Notes under the pieces: model-generated
What the model was told of the DNA's origin: nothing
Database searches by the model: none
The model's input: only the letters and a program-made list of their open reading frames with translations
Made by a program: the position numbers and the translations under genes
Part shown: piece by piece, positions 14,874-22,355 of the stretch
How the letters are laid out: each line of letters opens with the position of its first letter
Position numbering within the stretch: the stretch's first letter is position 1
Source of the DNA: a virus
IMG/VR virus record: IMGVR_UViG_3300044946_000049
Location: 1-43,695 of that record
Direction: 5' to 3' (one strand)
Length of the DNA stretch: 43,695 bases

Positions 14874-17045
14874 TCAACTTGCCGCCGCTACCGCCTCCGG
14901 GTCCTGTTGCGTGATCGCGGGCGCGGGATTGCCGTCAGGATTAGGCGCTTTTGAGCCGCCTGTCGCGATTGCTCCGGGAGGCGTCGGCTTGTTGGCGGCC
15001 CAATCTTTGCCGCCGAATTGATCGGCAAGTTGCCCCAAGGTCATGCGTTCGTCAAAGTTGCCGAATTGCCGGTGGAGGATGGCGCGTGTCCGGTCGCCAA
15101 ATCGAGCCGCCGGAATGGTCATGGCGACTTGCGTCTGGATTTCTGGCGGCGCTTGATCGGCGGTCGTATATTGGGCCGCGCCCGGGACGCCTTTCGCAAA
15201 CTCGCCCCATGTCGGTGTCTGGATGTTGTAATAGCCGCGAGCGATGCCGCCGTCCCCGCCCGGTCCTTGGCCGGGAGCGCCGCTGTTCCTGCCGGAACTT
15301 TCCGCGCCAACGATGGTATTCAAGAACGGGTTGGCGGACCATGGTCCTTGCGTCTGTGGCTGGGACCAATTGAGCCCGCCGCCTTGGGGCCGTCCGAAGC
15401 CGCTCTGACCTTGGTTGCCGCCGCCTTGCTGGCCGCCAAGTCCTTGCAAGAGCGCGTCGAGTTGCGGATTGCCGGTCCCGCCCTGCCCGCCGCCCGCGTA
15501 GCTCATCGGTCCGCCGCCGCCCATGTCGCGGAAGTGGACCGGGTGCATCGGACGCCAGCCGCCGCCGGGGTGGAAGCCGTGCATCCCCCACCCGAACGAT
15601 GGATGATGATAGGGCCACATGCCGCGCCCGCCGGGGTGGCCCATGCCGCCGAACCCGCGTCCGCCGTGGCGGCCTCTGCCGCCGCCCATGCCGCCCATCG
15701 CCATCATCAAGAGCGGCATGGCCATCTGCGCCAGTTGCCCAAGCGCGGGCGGGACGCCGTGCGAGACGCCGTGAATGTCGCGCTGGATCGAACCGGGTTG
15801 GTCTTGGCCGGTCGGGATTTCGTCGGTCTTGGTCGGAAGCGGCCCTTTCTTTGTCGGCAGGGGATCGCCGGTCTTGGGATTGACTGGCTTTTTGGTCTTG
15901 GGATCGACCGTCTCGACTTTCTTGCCGGTGGCGGGCGCGGAGGTGATAGGCGTTCGTGGCGTGTAGGTATCGGTCCCGGCTGGCGGGATGGTTCCGGCTG
16001 GTTGCGATCCGGCGGGACCAAATGCGCTGCCTGAGAAGGGGTCGCTCGGATCGAGGGTTGGCTCGCTTGGCCCGCTGGGCGAGCGGCCAAGGGTGCGCGT
16101 CGTTTCAACGCCGGTCGCCGCCGCCGTGGGGGTGGTGGAGGCGACGAGGGGAACGGCGGACGCCGCCATCGGGCCGATCCCCAACATGCGCGCGAGGCTC
16201 GCGAGGCCGCCAAGACCGTCGCTTCCATCTGGCGTTTGTGGAACAATCGCCCCGCCGCCGCCCGGAACTAGTCCACCCCCGCCGCCTTGCACTGCCGGAA
16301 CGCCGGGCTGGGTCGCCGGGAGGCCGCCTTGCGGCGGATTGTTCTCGTTTGCCGGACCGGGAATTTGGAACTGCCCGCTGGTGTCCGGCGCATTGGAGCG
16401 CAAGCCCGCGCGCACCGCGTCCGCCGGATCGATGGCGTTCGACGGCGGCGGCGGTTGATTGTCGTTATCCGCCTCCATGGCGCTGGCGTATTGAGACGGC
16501 GCGTCGGGGTCGTCCGCGCCGGAGACCTGATCGGTCGGGATGCGCGAGGCGCGATTGAGCATCGGGCTGTTCTGTCCCGCCTCCGCGTTGCCGGGTCCGC
16601 CGGGGAAGGCGTAGGGGTTCTGCCGCTGCTGCTGGCGGAGGCCGGTGAGCGCTTTCTTGAGCGCGTCCACGGCGCTCGGCGGCGCGAATTGATCGCCTCC
16701 GCCCTGCCCGCCGCCTTGCGGGCCTTGCGGGTTCTGATTTTGCGTCGGTTGCGGCGCGTTCGCCCCGCCTTGGCCTCCGGTGATCGCGGTCTGCGCGCCA
16801 ATCGAGCCGGTGGGGTCGGTGGCTTGCGTGATCGCGTCAACCGTTCCGGCTGGCGTTGACGCCGGGTTTGCGCCGCCGCCCGCGAAGGCTTGCCCGATGG
16901 ACGAGAACATCGAGCCAAGGTCGCTGCCGCCGGTCGAGCCGAATAAGCTGCTGCCGCCCGTGATCGCGTCGCCAAGCGCGGCGTCGTCCAAAGTGCTTGC
17001 GCTGCCGCTCGATCCGCCTCCGAACAGGTCGGTGATGCCGCTCAT
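14874..17045 (-). CDS. Giant low-complexity virion protein with transglycosylase-like domain
   Basis: A 723-residue protein. Residues 1-420 are Gly/Ser/Pro/Gln-rich; about 420-500 are rich in Gly, Met, His and Trp; the C-terminus holds a lytic-transglycosylase-like core with LNTIVGAESSGR (candidate catalytic Glu582) and GYYNIQTPTWGEF (about 604-616). This would let the ejected protein open peptidoglycan during infection. It starts MSGITDLFGGGSS, similar to the two genes upstream. The enzymatic assignment rests on the Glu-Ser-Ser-Gly and aromatic motifs only. Confidence 0.6.
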   Translation of the reverse strand: MSGITDLFGGGSSGSASTLDDAALGDAITGGSSLFGSTGGSDLGSMFSSIGQAFAGGGANPASTPAGTVDAITQATDPTGSIGAQTAITGGQGGANAPQPTQNQNPQGPQGGGQGGGDQFAPPSAVDALKKALTGLRQQQRQNPYAFPGGPGNAEAGQNSPMLNRASRIPTDQVSGADDPDAPSQYASAMEADNDNQPPPPSNAIDPADAVRAGLRSNAPDTSGQFQIPGPANENNPPQGGLPATQPGVPAVQGGGGGLVPGGGGAIVPQTPDGSDGLGGLASLARMLGIGPMAASAVPLVASTTPTAAATGVETTRTLGRSPSGPSEPTLDPSDPFSGSAFGPAGSQPAGTIPPAGTDTYTPRTPITSAPATGKKVETVDPKTKKPVNPKTGDPLPTKKGPLPTKTDEIPTGQDQPGSIQRDIHGVSHGVPPALGQLAQMAMPLLMMAMGGMGGGRGRHGGRGFGGMGHPGGRGMWPYHHPSFGWGMHGFHPGGGWRPMHPVHFRDMGGGGPMSYAGGGQGGTGNPQLDALLQGLGGQQGGGNQGQSGFGRPQGGGLNWSQPQTQGPWSANPFLNTIVGAESSGRNSGAPGQGPGGDGGIARGYYNIQTPTWGEFAKGVPGAAQYTTADQAPPEIQTQVAMTIPAARFGDRTRAILHRQFGNFDERMTLGQLADQFGGKDWAANKPTPPGAIATGGSKAPNPDGNPAPAITQQDPEAVAAAS

Positions 17046-17048
17046 GGC

Positions 17049-17519
17049 CTAAGCTCCCAAGGCGATGCCCTCAAGCGCGTCGCTGGCGGTGGCGTCGCTG
17101 ATCCCGGCTCCCGCCGTGCTGGTTCCCAATCCGCCGCCCAAGGCTTTGCCCGCCAGTCCGGCCAGTTGCGAGCTTTGCTGTTGTCCTTGCGGATTGCCGA
17201 TGAGGTCGTTGATGGTCGGCTGCAAGGCCGGGTTGAGGGCGGCATTGCCGACATTGGAGGTCTGCTCCTGCCCGGTCAGCGCCGTTCCCATCTCGCCCGC
17301 TTGGGCGACGTCCTGCCCTTCCATGGTCGAGCCGCCAAGCCCAAGCTGGTTGTAACGGTTTTGGGTTGACTGGACGTTCGATCCGGTGGCGCTGTCAATC
17401 GCGCCTTGGTCGAACGGCGACACGCCCCAATTCCATGGCGCTTCGGCTCCGCCGCCGGTCAGTTGGAACCCGCCTTGGGGCAAGCCGTTCTTGCTCGATC
17501 CGCCGAACAGGCCGCTCAT
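17049..17519 (-). CDS. MSGLFGG-type small virion protein
   Basis: A 156-residue Gly/Gln/Ala-rich protein starting MSGLFGGSSKNG. It shares this opening with the neighbouring gene at 17516-17941, whose stop it overlaps by 4 nt, and more distantly with the 723-residue protein that follows. Probably a virion component that arose by local duplication. Confidence 0.6.
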   Translation of the reverse strand: MSGLFGGSSKNGLPQGGFQLTGGGAEAPWNWGVSPFDQGAIDSATGSNVQSTQNRYNQLGLGGSTMEGQDVAQAGEMGTALTGQEQTSNVGNAALNPALQPTINDLIGNPQGQQQSSQLAGLAGKALGGGLGTSTAGAGISDATASDALEGIALGA

Positions 17520-17941
17520 GTCGTGGCTCCGCTCAAGCTGGAAGTGGTGCCGCTGCCGAACAGGTTGCCCGCCGCGCCCGCGAGACTGCTGAGGCTTGAA
17601 CTGTTCTGATTGCCAAGCGTGATGTCGTTTTGCAGCCCTTGCGCTTCCGCTTGGACCTGATTTTGATAGTCGGTGTACATCGCCCCTTGATCGATGTCGG
17701 ACATGCCTCCGGCGGTTTGCGCTCCGGTGTTCGCCGCTCCCTCCGCCGCTTGGGTGGCCCCGGTGGACATGCCCATCCCTTCGCCGCCGAACGCCGTCGC
17801 CTGTCCGGTGAGGTCCTGACCTTGGGTGAATTGGGCCAAGGTTTGCTGTTCCGGGGTGATCCCGCCGCTGGACAGGAAGGGCGGGACGTTGATTTGCTCC
17901 GGGCTGTCCTTGCCGGACGATCCGCCGAACAGGCCGCTCAT
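17516..17941 (-). CDS. MSGLFGG-type small virion protein, paralogue
   Basis: A 141-residue Gly/Gln/Ser-rich protein opening MSGLFGGSSGKD, with a helical middle (ITPEQQTLAQFTQGQDLTGQ). It pairs with the next gene in start motif and composition, and overlaps both neighbours by 4 nt. Likely an internal virion or assembly protein. Confidence 0.6.
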   Translation of the reverse strand: MSGLFGGSSGKDSPEQINVPPFLSSGGITPEQQTLAQFTQGQDLTGQATAFGGEGMGMSTGATQAAEGAANTGAQTAGGMSDIDQGAMYTDYQNQVQAEAQGLQNDITLGNQNSSSLSSLAGAAGNLFGSGTTSSLSGATT

Positions 17942-18411
17942 TTGAGCATCGCCACATAGCGCGGACAACGTTCGATCAGGCCCATCCGCTTGGCGATAGG
18001 CCCGATGTCGAAATCAGTGTCCGAATTGAAGCCCCAACGGGCGCAATTTCGTCTGACAGCCCAATCGAATGACGCTCGGGCCAGCCTCACGCTGTCCCAT
18101 AGGTGGTTTTCTTCGGCGCAAAGCATGACGACGGAGGCTTCCGGCTCGCCGGGGAGCCATGGCAAGAGGGAAATGAGCGTCACCATGAACGCATGATCGG
18201 TCCGAATGGGGTAAAACACCATGGGCTGGCGCAAGACGATGTTGCGCATCCACATTTCAGCGGCTTCGATGTCGTAGTTGCGCGGGTAGCGGGCTTGCGC
18301 GAGATTTACCATCCAAGGAATATCGCTTTCCACGACAATCCGATGGTATTTGACCGCTACGAGGCTTGCGCCGCCGTGTAGTGGAGTTGGAAGTTTGAGA
18401 ACTGCCACCAT
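17938..18411 (-). CDS. Acetyltransferase-fold-like late protein, copy A
   Basis: A 157-residue protein similar to the product of 20369-20809: both have a DIPW/DLPW start, an AEMWMRN/TEMWFRN helix, an FYPIRTDHAF/FFPARTERAF strand, and a C-terminal helix ending in WAVRRNCARWGFNSDTD or WARKRQCAEYRIWSDTE. The length and strand-helix order fit a GNAT fold as found in some podovirus virion operons, but the acetyl-CoA loop R/Q-x2-G-x-G/A is not evident, so catalysis is doubtful. The ATG 18411 lies 55 nt inside the upstream gene. Confidence 0.5.
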   Translation of the reverse strand: MVAVLKLPTPLHGGASLVAVKYHRIVVESDIPWMVNLAQARYPRNYDIEAAEMWMRNIVLRQPMVFYPIRTDHAFMVTLISLLPWLPGEPEASVVMLCAEENHLWDSVRLARASFDWAVRRNCARWGFNSDTDFDIGPIAKRMGLIERCPRYVAMLK

Positions 18412-18680
18412 TGGTCCTGCACGTCGTACAACGAAATGTCGTTGAGGGCTGAAATTCCACTACCGCCATAGAGGCTGGGGAACAAGCTGATGAAGTCGTC
18501 ATGCGCTTGCGCGTGCATGGAGTTGGCCCACCCTGCGGGGATGGCAGTGTCGCCGTAAGAGGGGTCGATCCAATATGGTACAGAAGAAAAAAAGTTTGAA
18601 CCGGGGCCGCTCGCGATCAGCATTGTCGTGTGGATCATGCGATGGTCGAAATTGAACGCCGGATCGTTGGCGTTGAGCAT
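18357..18680 (-). CDS. Hypothetical late protein
   Basis: A 107-residue protein with aromatic- and Ser-rich segments (SNFFSSVPYWIDPSYGDTAI; YDVQDQWWQFSNFQLHY). It sits between a glycine-rich protein and GNAT-like copy A and overlaps the latter. The ribosome site before ATG 18680 is weak. Virion association is inferred from position. Confidence 0.55.
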   Translation of the reverse strand: MLNANDPAFNFDHRMIHTTMLIASGPGSNFFSSVPYWIDPSYGDTAIPAGWANSMHAQAHDDFISLFPSLYGGSGISALNDISLYDVQDQWWQFSNFQLHYTAAQAS

Positions 18681-18691
18681 GGTGGCGGCGC

Positions 18692-18967
18692 TCACCGCTT
18701 CACGCGCTCGCTTGGCGTCTGCCCGCCAGTGCGGTCGAGGTCGGTTCCAATCGGATCGAACCCGCGCGGCGAAATCCGGTCCATGCCGAAGTCCGAACCG
18801 CCATTGCCGCCGCCGCCCTTCGGTCCGACGCCGGGAGCGGTCCCCATGCGCAGCGCCGCCAGCGAGCGGTCGGACTTGAGATAGCCGTCCGGGGTTACGA
18901 AAGTCGCGGGCGGGTCCCCCTTGGCTCCGCCGCCGGGCTTGTACTTCGGCCATCCTTCGTTCGCCAT
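18692..18967 (-). CDS. Small glycine-rich hypothetical protein
   Basis: A 91-residue basic, Gly/Pro-rich protein beginning ANEGWPKYKPGGGAKGDPP, followed by FVTPDGYLKSDRSLAALR. The start ATG 18967 follows GAGGAA. The upstream gene runs 73 nt into it. Likely a disordered linker or scaffold component. Confidence 0.55.
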   Translation of the reverse strand: MANEGWPKYKPGGGAKGDPPATFVTPDGYLKSDRSLAALRMGTAPGVGPKGGGGNGGSDFGMDRISPRGFDPIGTDLDRTGGQTPSERVKR

Positions 18968-19146
18968 CGCGCGTTCCTCATGAAAGTGTAGGCGTCGGTT
19001 CCGTTCCACGGGGCGTTGAAGGCCGCCTCGCGGTGGTAGGCGAACTGCCTATCTTCGCTTCGAGTTTTGGCGTCGCTTGGACCGCCCTTTGCGGAGATTG
19101 CGTCGTCGCGCTTTCTTTTGCGCTCGCGAGCCTCTTGCCATGTCAT
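18895..19146 (-). CDS. Small basic hypothetical protein
   Basis: An 83-residue basic protein (TWQEARERKRKRDDAISAKG) with an aromatic centre (EAAFNAPWNGTDAYTFMRNA). Its ATG overlaps the stop of the preceding gene, and its last 23 codons are within the next gene in another frame. No family recognised. Confidence 0.5.
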   Translation of the reverse strand: MTWQEARERKRKRDDAISAKGGPSDAKTRSEDRQFAYHREAAFNAPWNGTDAYTFMRNARWRTKDGRSTSPAAEPRGTRPRLS

Positions 19147-20372
19147 CCTAACCCCATTGCGGAGTTCTGAGCGAGCCCGGTAAGCGTCGGATTGGCGTTC
19201 ATCGCGCCCACAAGCGCTTGCAGAATACCGCTGATTTCGCCCGGCGACAAACCGGCGGGCGAAGTGGGCGGGGCGGCGGGGTTGGGGCTGGGCGCGGCTT
19301 GGCTTGTCTGCGTCGCCGTCTGCGCGGCGGAGGCGAGGCCCGTTGTCGGGCTTGGCGCAGCCGCCGGGGCCGCCGCCGGGCTCCCTATGGCCGTTGGCGA
19401 GGTTGGTGAAGCGGCTGCAACCGTGGCCGGGCTTCCCGCGACGGCTGGGGACGGGGCTGGCGATGGAGCGGGCGCGCCAGTGACAGCCGATGTCGAGACG
19501 TCGCCCATCGCGCCGCGCGCGGGGCCGAAATCTGTCGGGCCGGGCGTCCCCCCGGCGACCGCCGCTCCGCCGACGCCCGGAGCGTTGCCGCCGAACCCGA
19601 ACCCTGCCGAGGCCGCCAGCGCGTTGAGCCCGCTTCGCATCTGCGCCAGCGCAGCCGGGTTGCCGAACAGGGCCGATGGCGAGTTCATCGGAGAAACAGT
19701 GACGTTGCCGACCGGGGCCGCGCCGGGGCCGCCTACGCCAGCGGGAACGCCCAAGCTGGGAACGCCGACTTGGCCAAATCCGATCTGGCCTAGATTGACC
19801 GCGCCTCTGAGCGCGTCCATGGCGCTCGCGCTGACCCCCGATCCGCCCGCCGCAGTTCCGGCTCCACCGCCAGTCGCCGCCCCTCCCGCGCCGCCATCTC
19901 CGCCCGCAGCGCCGCTCGCCGTGCCCGTCCCGCTGCCGGGACCGCCCGTGCCGCCAGCCGCGCCGCCCGATGTTGCGCCGGGGCCAGCCGCCGTTGCGCC
20001 CGAAGCCCCTGCCGCTGGGCCGGGAGCGTTCGCGCTGACGCTTGACGCGACGCCATCCGAGACGCCGCTCGGGCCGGTGTTGGACGAGGTGCTATCTGCG
20101 CCGTCGTTGCTGGTGCTGCCGCCTACGCCCGCCGCCGTGGCTGAGTTTGCCGCGCTGCCGCCGGGAGCGCCCGTGCCAGCCGGAGCGCCGGACGTTCCGG
20201 CGGTCGTGGACGTGCCGCCGGGACCAGAGCTATTCGTGCCGGTCGCCGCGCCCGGTCCGCTGTCGGCTGCGCCCGATCCGCTGCTATCGCCGCCGTCTCC
20301 GCCGCCGCCGCCCCCTCCGCCTCCGCCGCCACCGCCGCTGCAAAAGACGTTGAACAGGAAATCGATTTTCAC
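19143..20372 (-). CDS. Gly/Ala/Ser-rich low-complexity virion protein
   Basis: A 409-residue protein with a short hydrophobic N-terminus (KIDFLFNVFCS), then 13 consecutive glycines and more than 300 residues of Gly, Ala, Ser, Thr and Pro. Its C-terminus (GEISGILQALVGAMNANPTL) is helical. The complementary strand is also open over 1.2 kb, a by-product of biased codon use. Position among virion genes and the ATGA overlaps support this strand. It may be a flexible internal or surface protein. Confidence 0.6.
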   Translation of the reverse strand: MKIDFLFNVFCSGGGGGGGGGGGGGDGGDSSGSGAADSGPGAATGTNSSGPGGTSTTAGTSGAPAGTGAPGGSAANSATAAGVGGSTSNDGADSTSSNTGPSGVSDGVASSVSANAPGPAAGASGATAAGPGATSGGAAGGTGGPGSGTGTASGAAGGDGGAGGAATGGGAGTAAGGSGVSASAMDALRGAVNLGQIGFGQVGVPSLGVPAGVGGPGAAPVGNVTVSPMNSPSALFGNPAALAQMRSGLNALAASAGFGFGGNAPGVGGAAVAGGTPGPTDFGPARGAMGDVSTSAVTGAPAPSPAPSPAVAGSPATVAAASPTSPTAIGSPAAAPAAAPSPTTGLASAAQTATQTSQAAPSPNPAAPPTSPAGLSPGEISGILQALVGAMNANPTLTGLAQNSAMGLG

Positions 20373-20809
20373 AGCTTCACCGTGTGTCTGACAGCGGTCG
20401 GCTGGCCGCCAACTCTGGTCGCCGCCGCCGTGAGGTCAACTTCCGTATCGGACCAAATCCGGTACTCTGCGCATTGTCGCTTGCGCGCCCATTCGACCGC
20501 CGCCCGCATGAGCGTGACTTCCTCCCAAACCGCGCCTTTCTCCGAGGTCAGCAACAGATTGTTGCAGATGCGCAGCCCCGGCAGCCAAGCGTCGGTGATG
20601 ATCATGCAGATGGTGAACGCGCGCTCGGTGCGAGCCGGGAAAAAGATCAGCGGCGATTTGAGGACGTTGTTGCGGAACCACATTTCGGTCGAGAAGGCGT
20701 CGAACGCAATCGAGTAGCGGCGCTGGCCCAAGCCGACGAGCCAAGGCAGATCGTCTTCGGTCAACAGCCTGACGGGGTGCGTTTCAGGCGACTTGGGATC
20801 GTGCAACAT
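20369..20809 (-). CDS. Acetyltransferase-fold-like late protein, copy B
   Basis: A 146-residue paralogue of the protein from 17938-18411 (shared DLPWLVGLGQRRY-type start, TEMWFRN, FFPARTERAF and WARKRQC segments). It overlaps the resolvase gene by 26 nt upstream and the glycine-rich gene by 4 nt downstream. As in copy A, the usual acetyl-CoA pyrophosphate loop is not clear. A structural role in the internal core is as likely as enzymatic acetylation. Confidence 0.5.
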   Translation of the reverse strand: MLHDPKSPETHPVRLLTEDDLPWLVGLGQRRYSIAFDAFSTEMWFRNNVLKSPLIFFPARTERAFTICMIITDAWLPGLRICNNLLLTSEKGAVWEEVTLMRAAVEWARKRQCAEYRIWSDTEVDLTAAATRVGGQPTAVRHTVKL

Positions 20810-21290
20810 GGATGTCGAAGCTCTTCAGGCCCGCGATCCCGATCAAGGCCGCCTCCGCTAGACCGTCGTCGTTCTTGTGGCGGAATAACTCGGCCTTGTC
20901 AGGCCAGCGGGCAATCGCTTGCGCTCGCGCCGCGTCTTTCGCGCCCTCTTTGCCGGGAGCAATGTTGACCGCTCGCTTCCACGAGGCGGGAGTGATCCAG
21001 ATGACCGGGATGGCGGCTCCCGCAAGCACCCCTCTGATACAGCCCTTGCTGTCCCCGAAGGCAAACGCTCCGACAACGCCCTCATTCGGTCGAGGACCGA
21101 CAAGCTCAACAAAGGCTCGGGTGGCGTGGGAGTTGAAGATGATGGAGGCAAGGAGGGGCGCATTGATCGTCCGCCGCTTTTTCGGCCCGTCGTGCAGACA
21201 GGGCATTTCGTGGACGCTAATCAAGTCTCCAGCGTCAGTCAAAATCGCGACGCCGCCGCTGACCCCGATATCAATTCCTAACACGGACAT
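20784..21290 (-). CDS. RuvC-like Holliday junction resolvase
   Basis: A 168-residue RNase H-fold nuclease. MSVLGIDIGVSGG supplies the first Asp (Asp6), FVELV a Glu (Glu62), and HKNDDGLAEAALIG the terminal Asp pair (141-142), the order used by RuvC and phage resolvases. It should cleave branched replication intermediates before packaging. ATG 21290 was preferred because GGTGG lies upstream and the product starts like family members; it overlaps the HNH gene by 20 nt. Confidence 0.85.
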   Translation of the reverse strand: MSVLGIDIGVSGGVAILTDAGDLISVHEMPCLHDGPKKRRTINAPLLASIIFNSHATRAFVELVGPRPNEGVVGAFAFGDSKGCIRGVLAGAAIPVIWITPASWKRAVNIAPGKEGAKDAARAQAIARWPDKAELFRHKNDDGLAEAALIGIAGLKSFDIHVARSQVA

Positions 21291-21720
21291 CATTGCCACC
21301 ATTTCTGTGAACGAAACCGTGACAAGTGGTGCAAAGCCAACGAACATCGAACGGTTTGGAGTAATCGTCGTGGTGGCCGTGAATTTGTCCACCGCCCCCG
21401 CAACATTCACAGGTGTTAGGTTTTATGATTGTCCCTCTGCGAATGGCCATGCGTAATCGGCCTCTTGCTCTAGTCTCGGCAGTGCTGCCCCGCTTGTCCG
21501 GGTGGGTGACGTTGTACAGCCGTGATTTCGCGTTGTCAACCTCTTTGTTTGACGCATGTTTTTCGCGGCGATTTTCTCGGTGTTTGAGTGGATCGAGGCG
21601 ATAACGCGCCCTACTCGCTGCGTTGTTACATTCCTTACAATCAAGCCGTGGCTGTCCATTGCTACGAACGTAAAACTCGGTTTCCGGTTTGTCCTTTCCA
21701 CACTTAACACATACGCTCAT
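21271..21720 (-). CDS. Free-standing HNH endonuclease
   Basis: A 149-residue nuclease. Two N-terminal cysteine pairs (Cys4/Cys7, Cys28/Cys31) form a zinc site; a basic helical linker follows; the C-terminus has CECCG, HGHHDDYSKPFDVRWLC and CHGFVHR, the HNH/zinc fold of homing-type nucleases. ATG 21720 follows GGAGG by 5 nt. Its less GC-rich sequence and single insertion between the arginine-rich peptide genes and the resolvase suggest acquisition as a mobile nuclease gene. Confidence 0.85.
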   Translation of the reverse strand: MSVCVKCGKDKPETEFYVRSNGQPRLDCKECNNAASRARYRLDPLKHRENRREKHASNKEVDNAKSRLYNVTHPDKRGSTAETRARGRLRMAIRRGTIIKPNTCECCGGGGQIHGHHDDYSKPFDVRWLCTTCHGFVHRNGGNDVRVRN

Positions 21721-21761
21721 GGGGTCCTCCATGAGCGCTTGTAACACATTTCAGCTTACAG

Positions 21762-21827
21762 TCAACGGCGACCGCTTCGCCTGACCGGCCCGGTGCGACC
21801 GCCGGGGCGGGGTGAGCGACAAGCCAT
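21762..21827 (-). CDS. Arg-rich mini-protein 6 (21 aa)
   Basis: Starts at an ATG sharing one base with the TGA of the preceding mini-ORF, behind CAGGAGACGG. The 21-residue product (begins ACRSPRPGGRTG, ends RRSGRR) has seven arginines and no acidic residue. Last member of the cassette; the HNH gene starts 42 nt further on. Tiny and unrecognised, so expression is unproven. Confidence 0.5.
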   Translation of the reverse strand: MACRSPRPGGRTGPVRRSGRR

Positions 21828-21868
21828 CACCGTCTCCTGATAGAACGCGCCATGCGTCTGCGTCTCAC
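21827..21868 (-). CDS. Arg-rich mini-protein 5 (13 aa)
   Basis: GTG start overlapping the TGA of mini-protein 4 (GTGA). The product MRRRRMARSIRRR is 8/13 arginine. It may be only a coupling leader between 4 and 6, because its 3' end contains the ribosome site AGGAGACGG of mini-protein 6. Confidence 0.35.
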   Translation of the reverse strand: MRRRRMARSIRRR

Positions 21869-22011
21869 GGGGTTCTCCCGCCTCGACGGCCTCGCCCGGT
21901 GCCTTGGCGATGCCCTCTGTGGCGCTTGATGCGCGTGGTCGGTCGTTTGGTGGGTAGTTTCCCGGCTGGGTCAACGCGAGAGCGTGGCCCAAGGTAAGTT
22001 CCGCGAGCCAT
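21865..22011 (-). CDS. Arg-rich mini-protein 4 (48 aa)
   Basis: Starts at ATG 22011, coupled by TGATG to mini-protein 3, behind an excellent AGGAGATTG ribosome site. Twelve Arg and three Lys in 48 residues with one acidic residue; begins ARGTYLGPRSRVDPAGK and ends GTGRGRRGGRTP, an RG-rich nucleic-acid-binding style. The best-supported member of the cassette. Confidence 0.55.
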   Translation of the reverse strand: MARGTYLGPRSRVDPAGKLPTKRPTTRIKRHRGHRQGTGRGRRGGRTP

Positions 22012-22139
22012 CACAATCTCCTGCCCTTGCGATAGGAGAAGAGCCGGGGGCGAAACGAGGGAAGCCGCCAACTCTTCTGCTTCAACTGGCGCTGCGCGTT
22101 TTGCGTGTTGCGAAGGCCAGTGCGTCCGCCGGTTTTCAC
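22011..22139 (-). CDS. Arg/Lys-rich mini-protein 3 (42 aa)
   Basis: GTG start overlapping the TGA of mini-protein 2 (GTGA) and stop overlapping the ATG of mini-protein 4 (TGATG). Nine Arg and four Lys, no acidic residues; middle KSWRLPSFRPRLFSYRKGRR mixes aromatic and basic residues. Expected to bind nucleic acid or an acidic surface. Confidence 0.5.
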   Translation of the reverse strand: MKTGGRTGLRNTQNAQRQLKQKSWRLPSFRPRLFSYRKGRRL

Positions 22140-22201
22140 CGACGGCGCTTCCGGGCGCGGATGCGACGGGCGCGGCGGGTCTGTCTGAGCCGCTTCGCCA
22201 C
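22136..22201 (-). CDS. Protamine-like mini-protein 2 (21 aa)
   Basis: GTG start 4 nt behind a strong GGAGGG site. Eleven Arg and two Lys in 21 residues (begins AKRLRQTRRARRIRARK, ends in three Arg), no acidic residue. Composition is that of protamines and DNA-condensing capsid peptides. Arg codons of both CGN and AGR types are used. Confidence 0.5.
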   Translation of the reverse strand: MAKRLRQTRRARRIRARKRRR

Positions 22202-22210
22202 GGAACCCTC

Positions 22211-22291
22211 CTACCTCCGGCGACCTCTCCGGCCTCGACGCCGACCGCGCCTGTCCTCAGTGAAGTCGTCCCAATGCGTGCTAGGTCCCAT
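22211..22291 (-). CDS. Arg-rich mini-protein 1 (26 aa)
   Basis: ATG start 8 nt behind GGAG. The first half is acidic-aromatic (GPSTHWDDFTED), the second is ten arginines with glycines (RRGRRRGRRGRRR). The charge-split layout differs from the other five. Stop is 9 nt from the next start. Confidence 0.5.
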   Translation of the reverse strand: MGPSTHWDDFTEDRRGRRRGRRGRRR

Positions 22292-22349
22292 GACGATTAC
22301 TCCATTGTTGAGCAAGGCCACGCGGCGGGCTGACGCGACGTGGCGTCAC
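22281..22349 (-). CDS. Possible leader mini-protein 0 (22 aa)
   Basis: A GTG-started frame 7 nt after the tail-hub stop codes TPRRVSPPRGLAQQWSNRHG plus one residue and overlaps the start of mini-protein 1. The ribosome site abuts the start codon, so translation is doubtful; it could couple the tail-hub gene to the cassette. Confidence 0.25.
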   Translation of the reverse strand: MTPRRVSPPRGLAQQWSNRHGT

Positions 22350-22355
22350 CTCTTT

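Noticed and set aside
19192-20391. 399-residue plus-strand open frame opposite the Gly/Ala-rich gene
   Set aside because: No ribosome site, antisense to a gene in an overlapping operon, and composition explained by biased codons of the minus gene.
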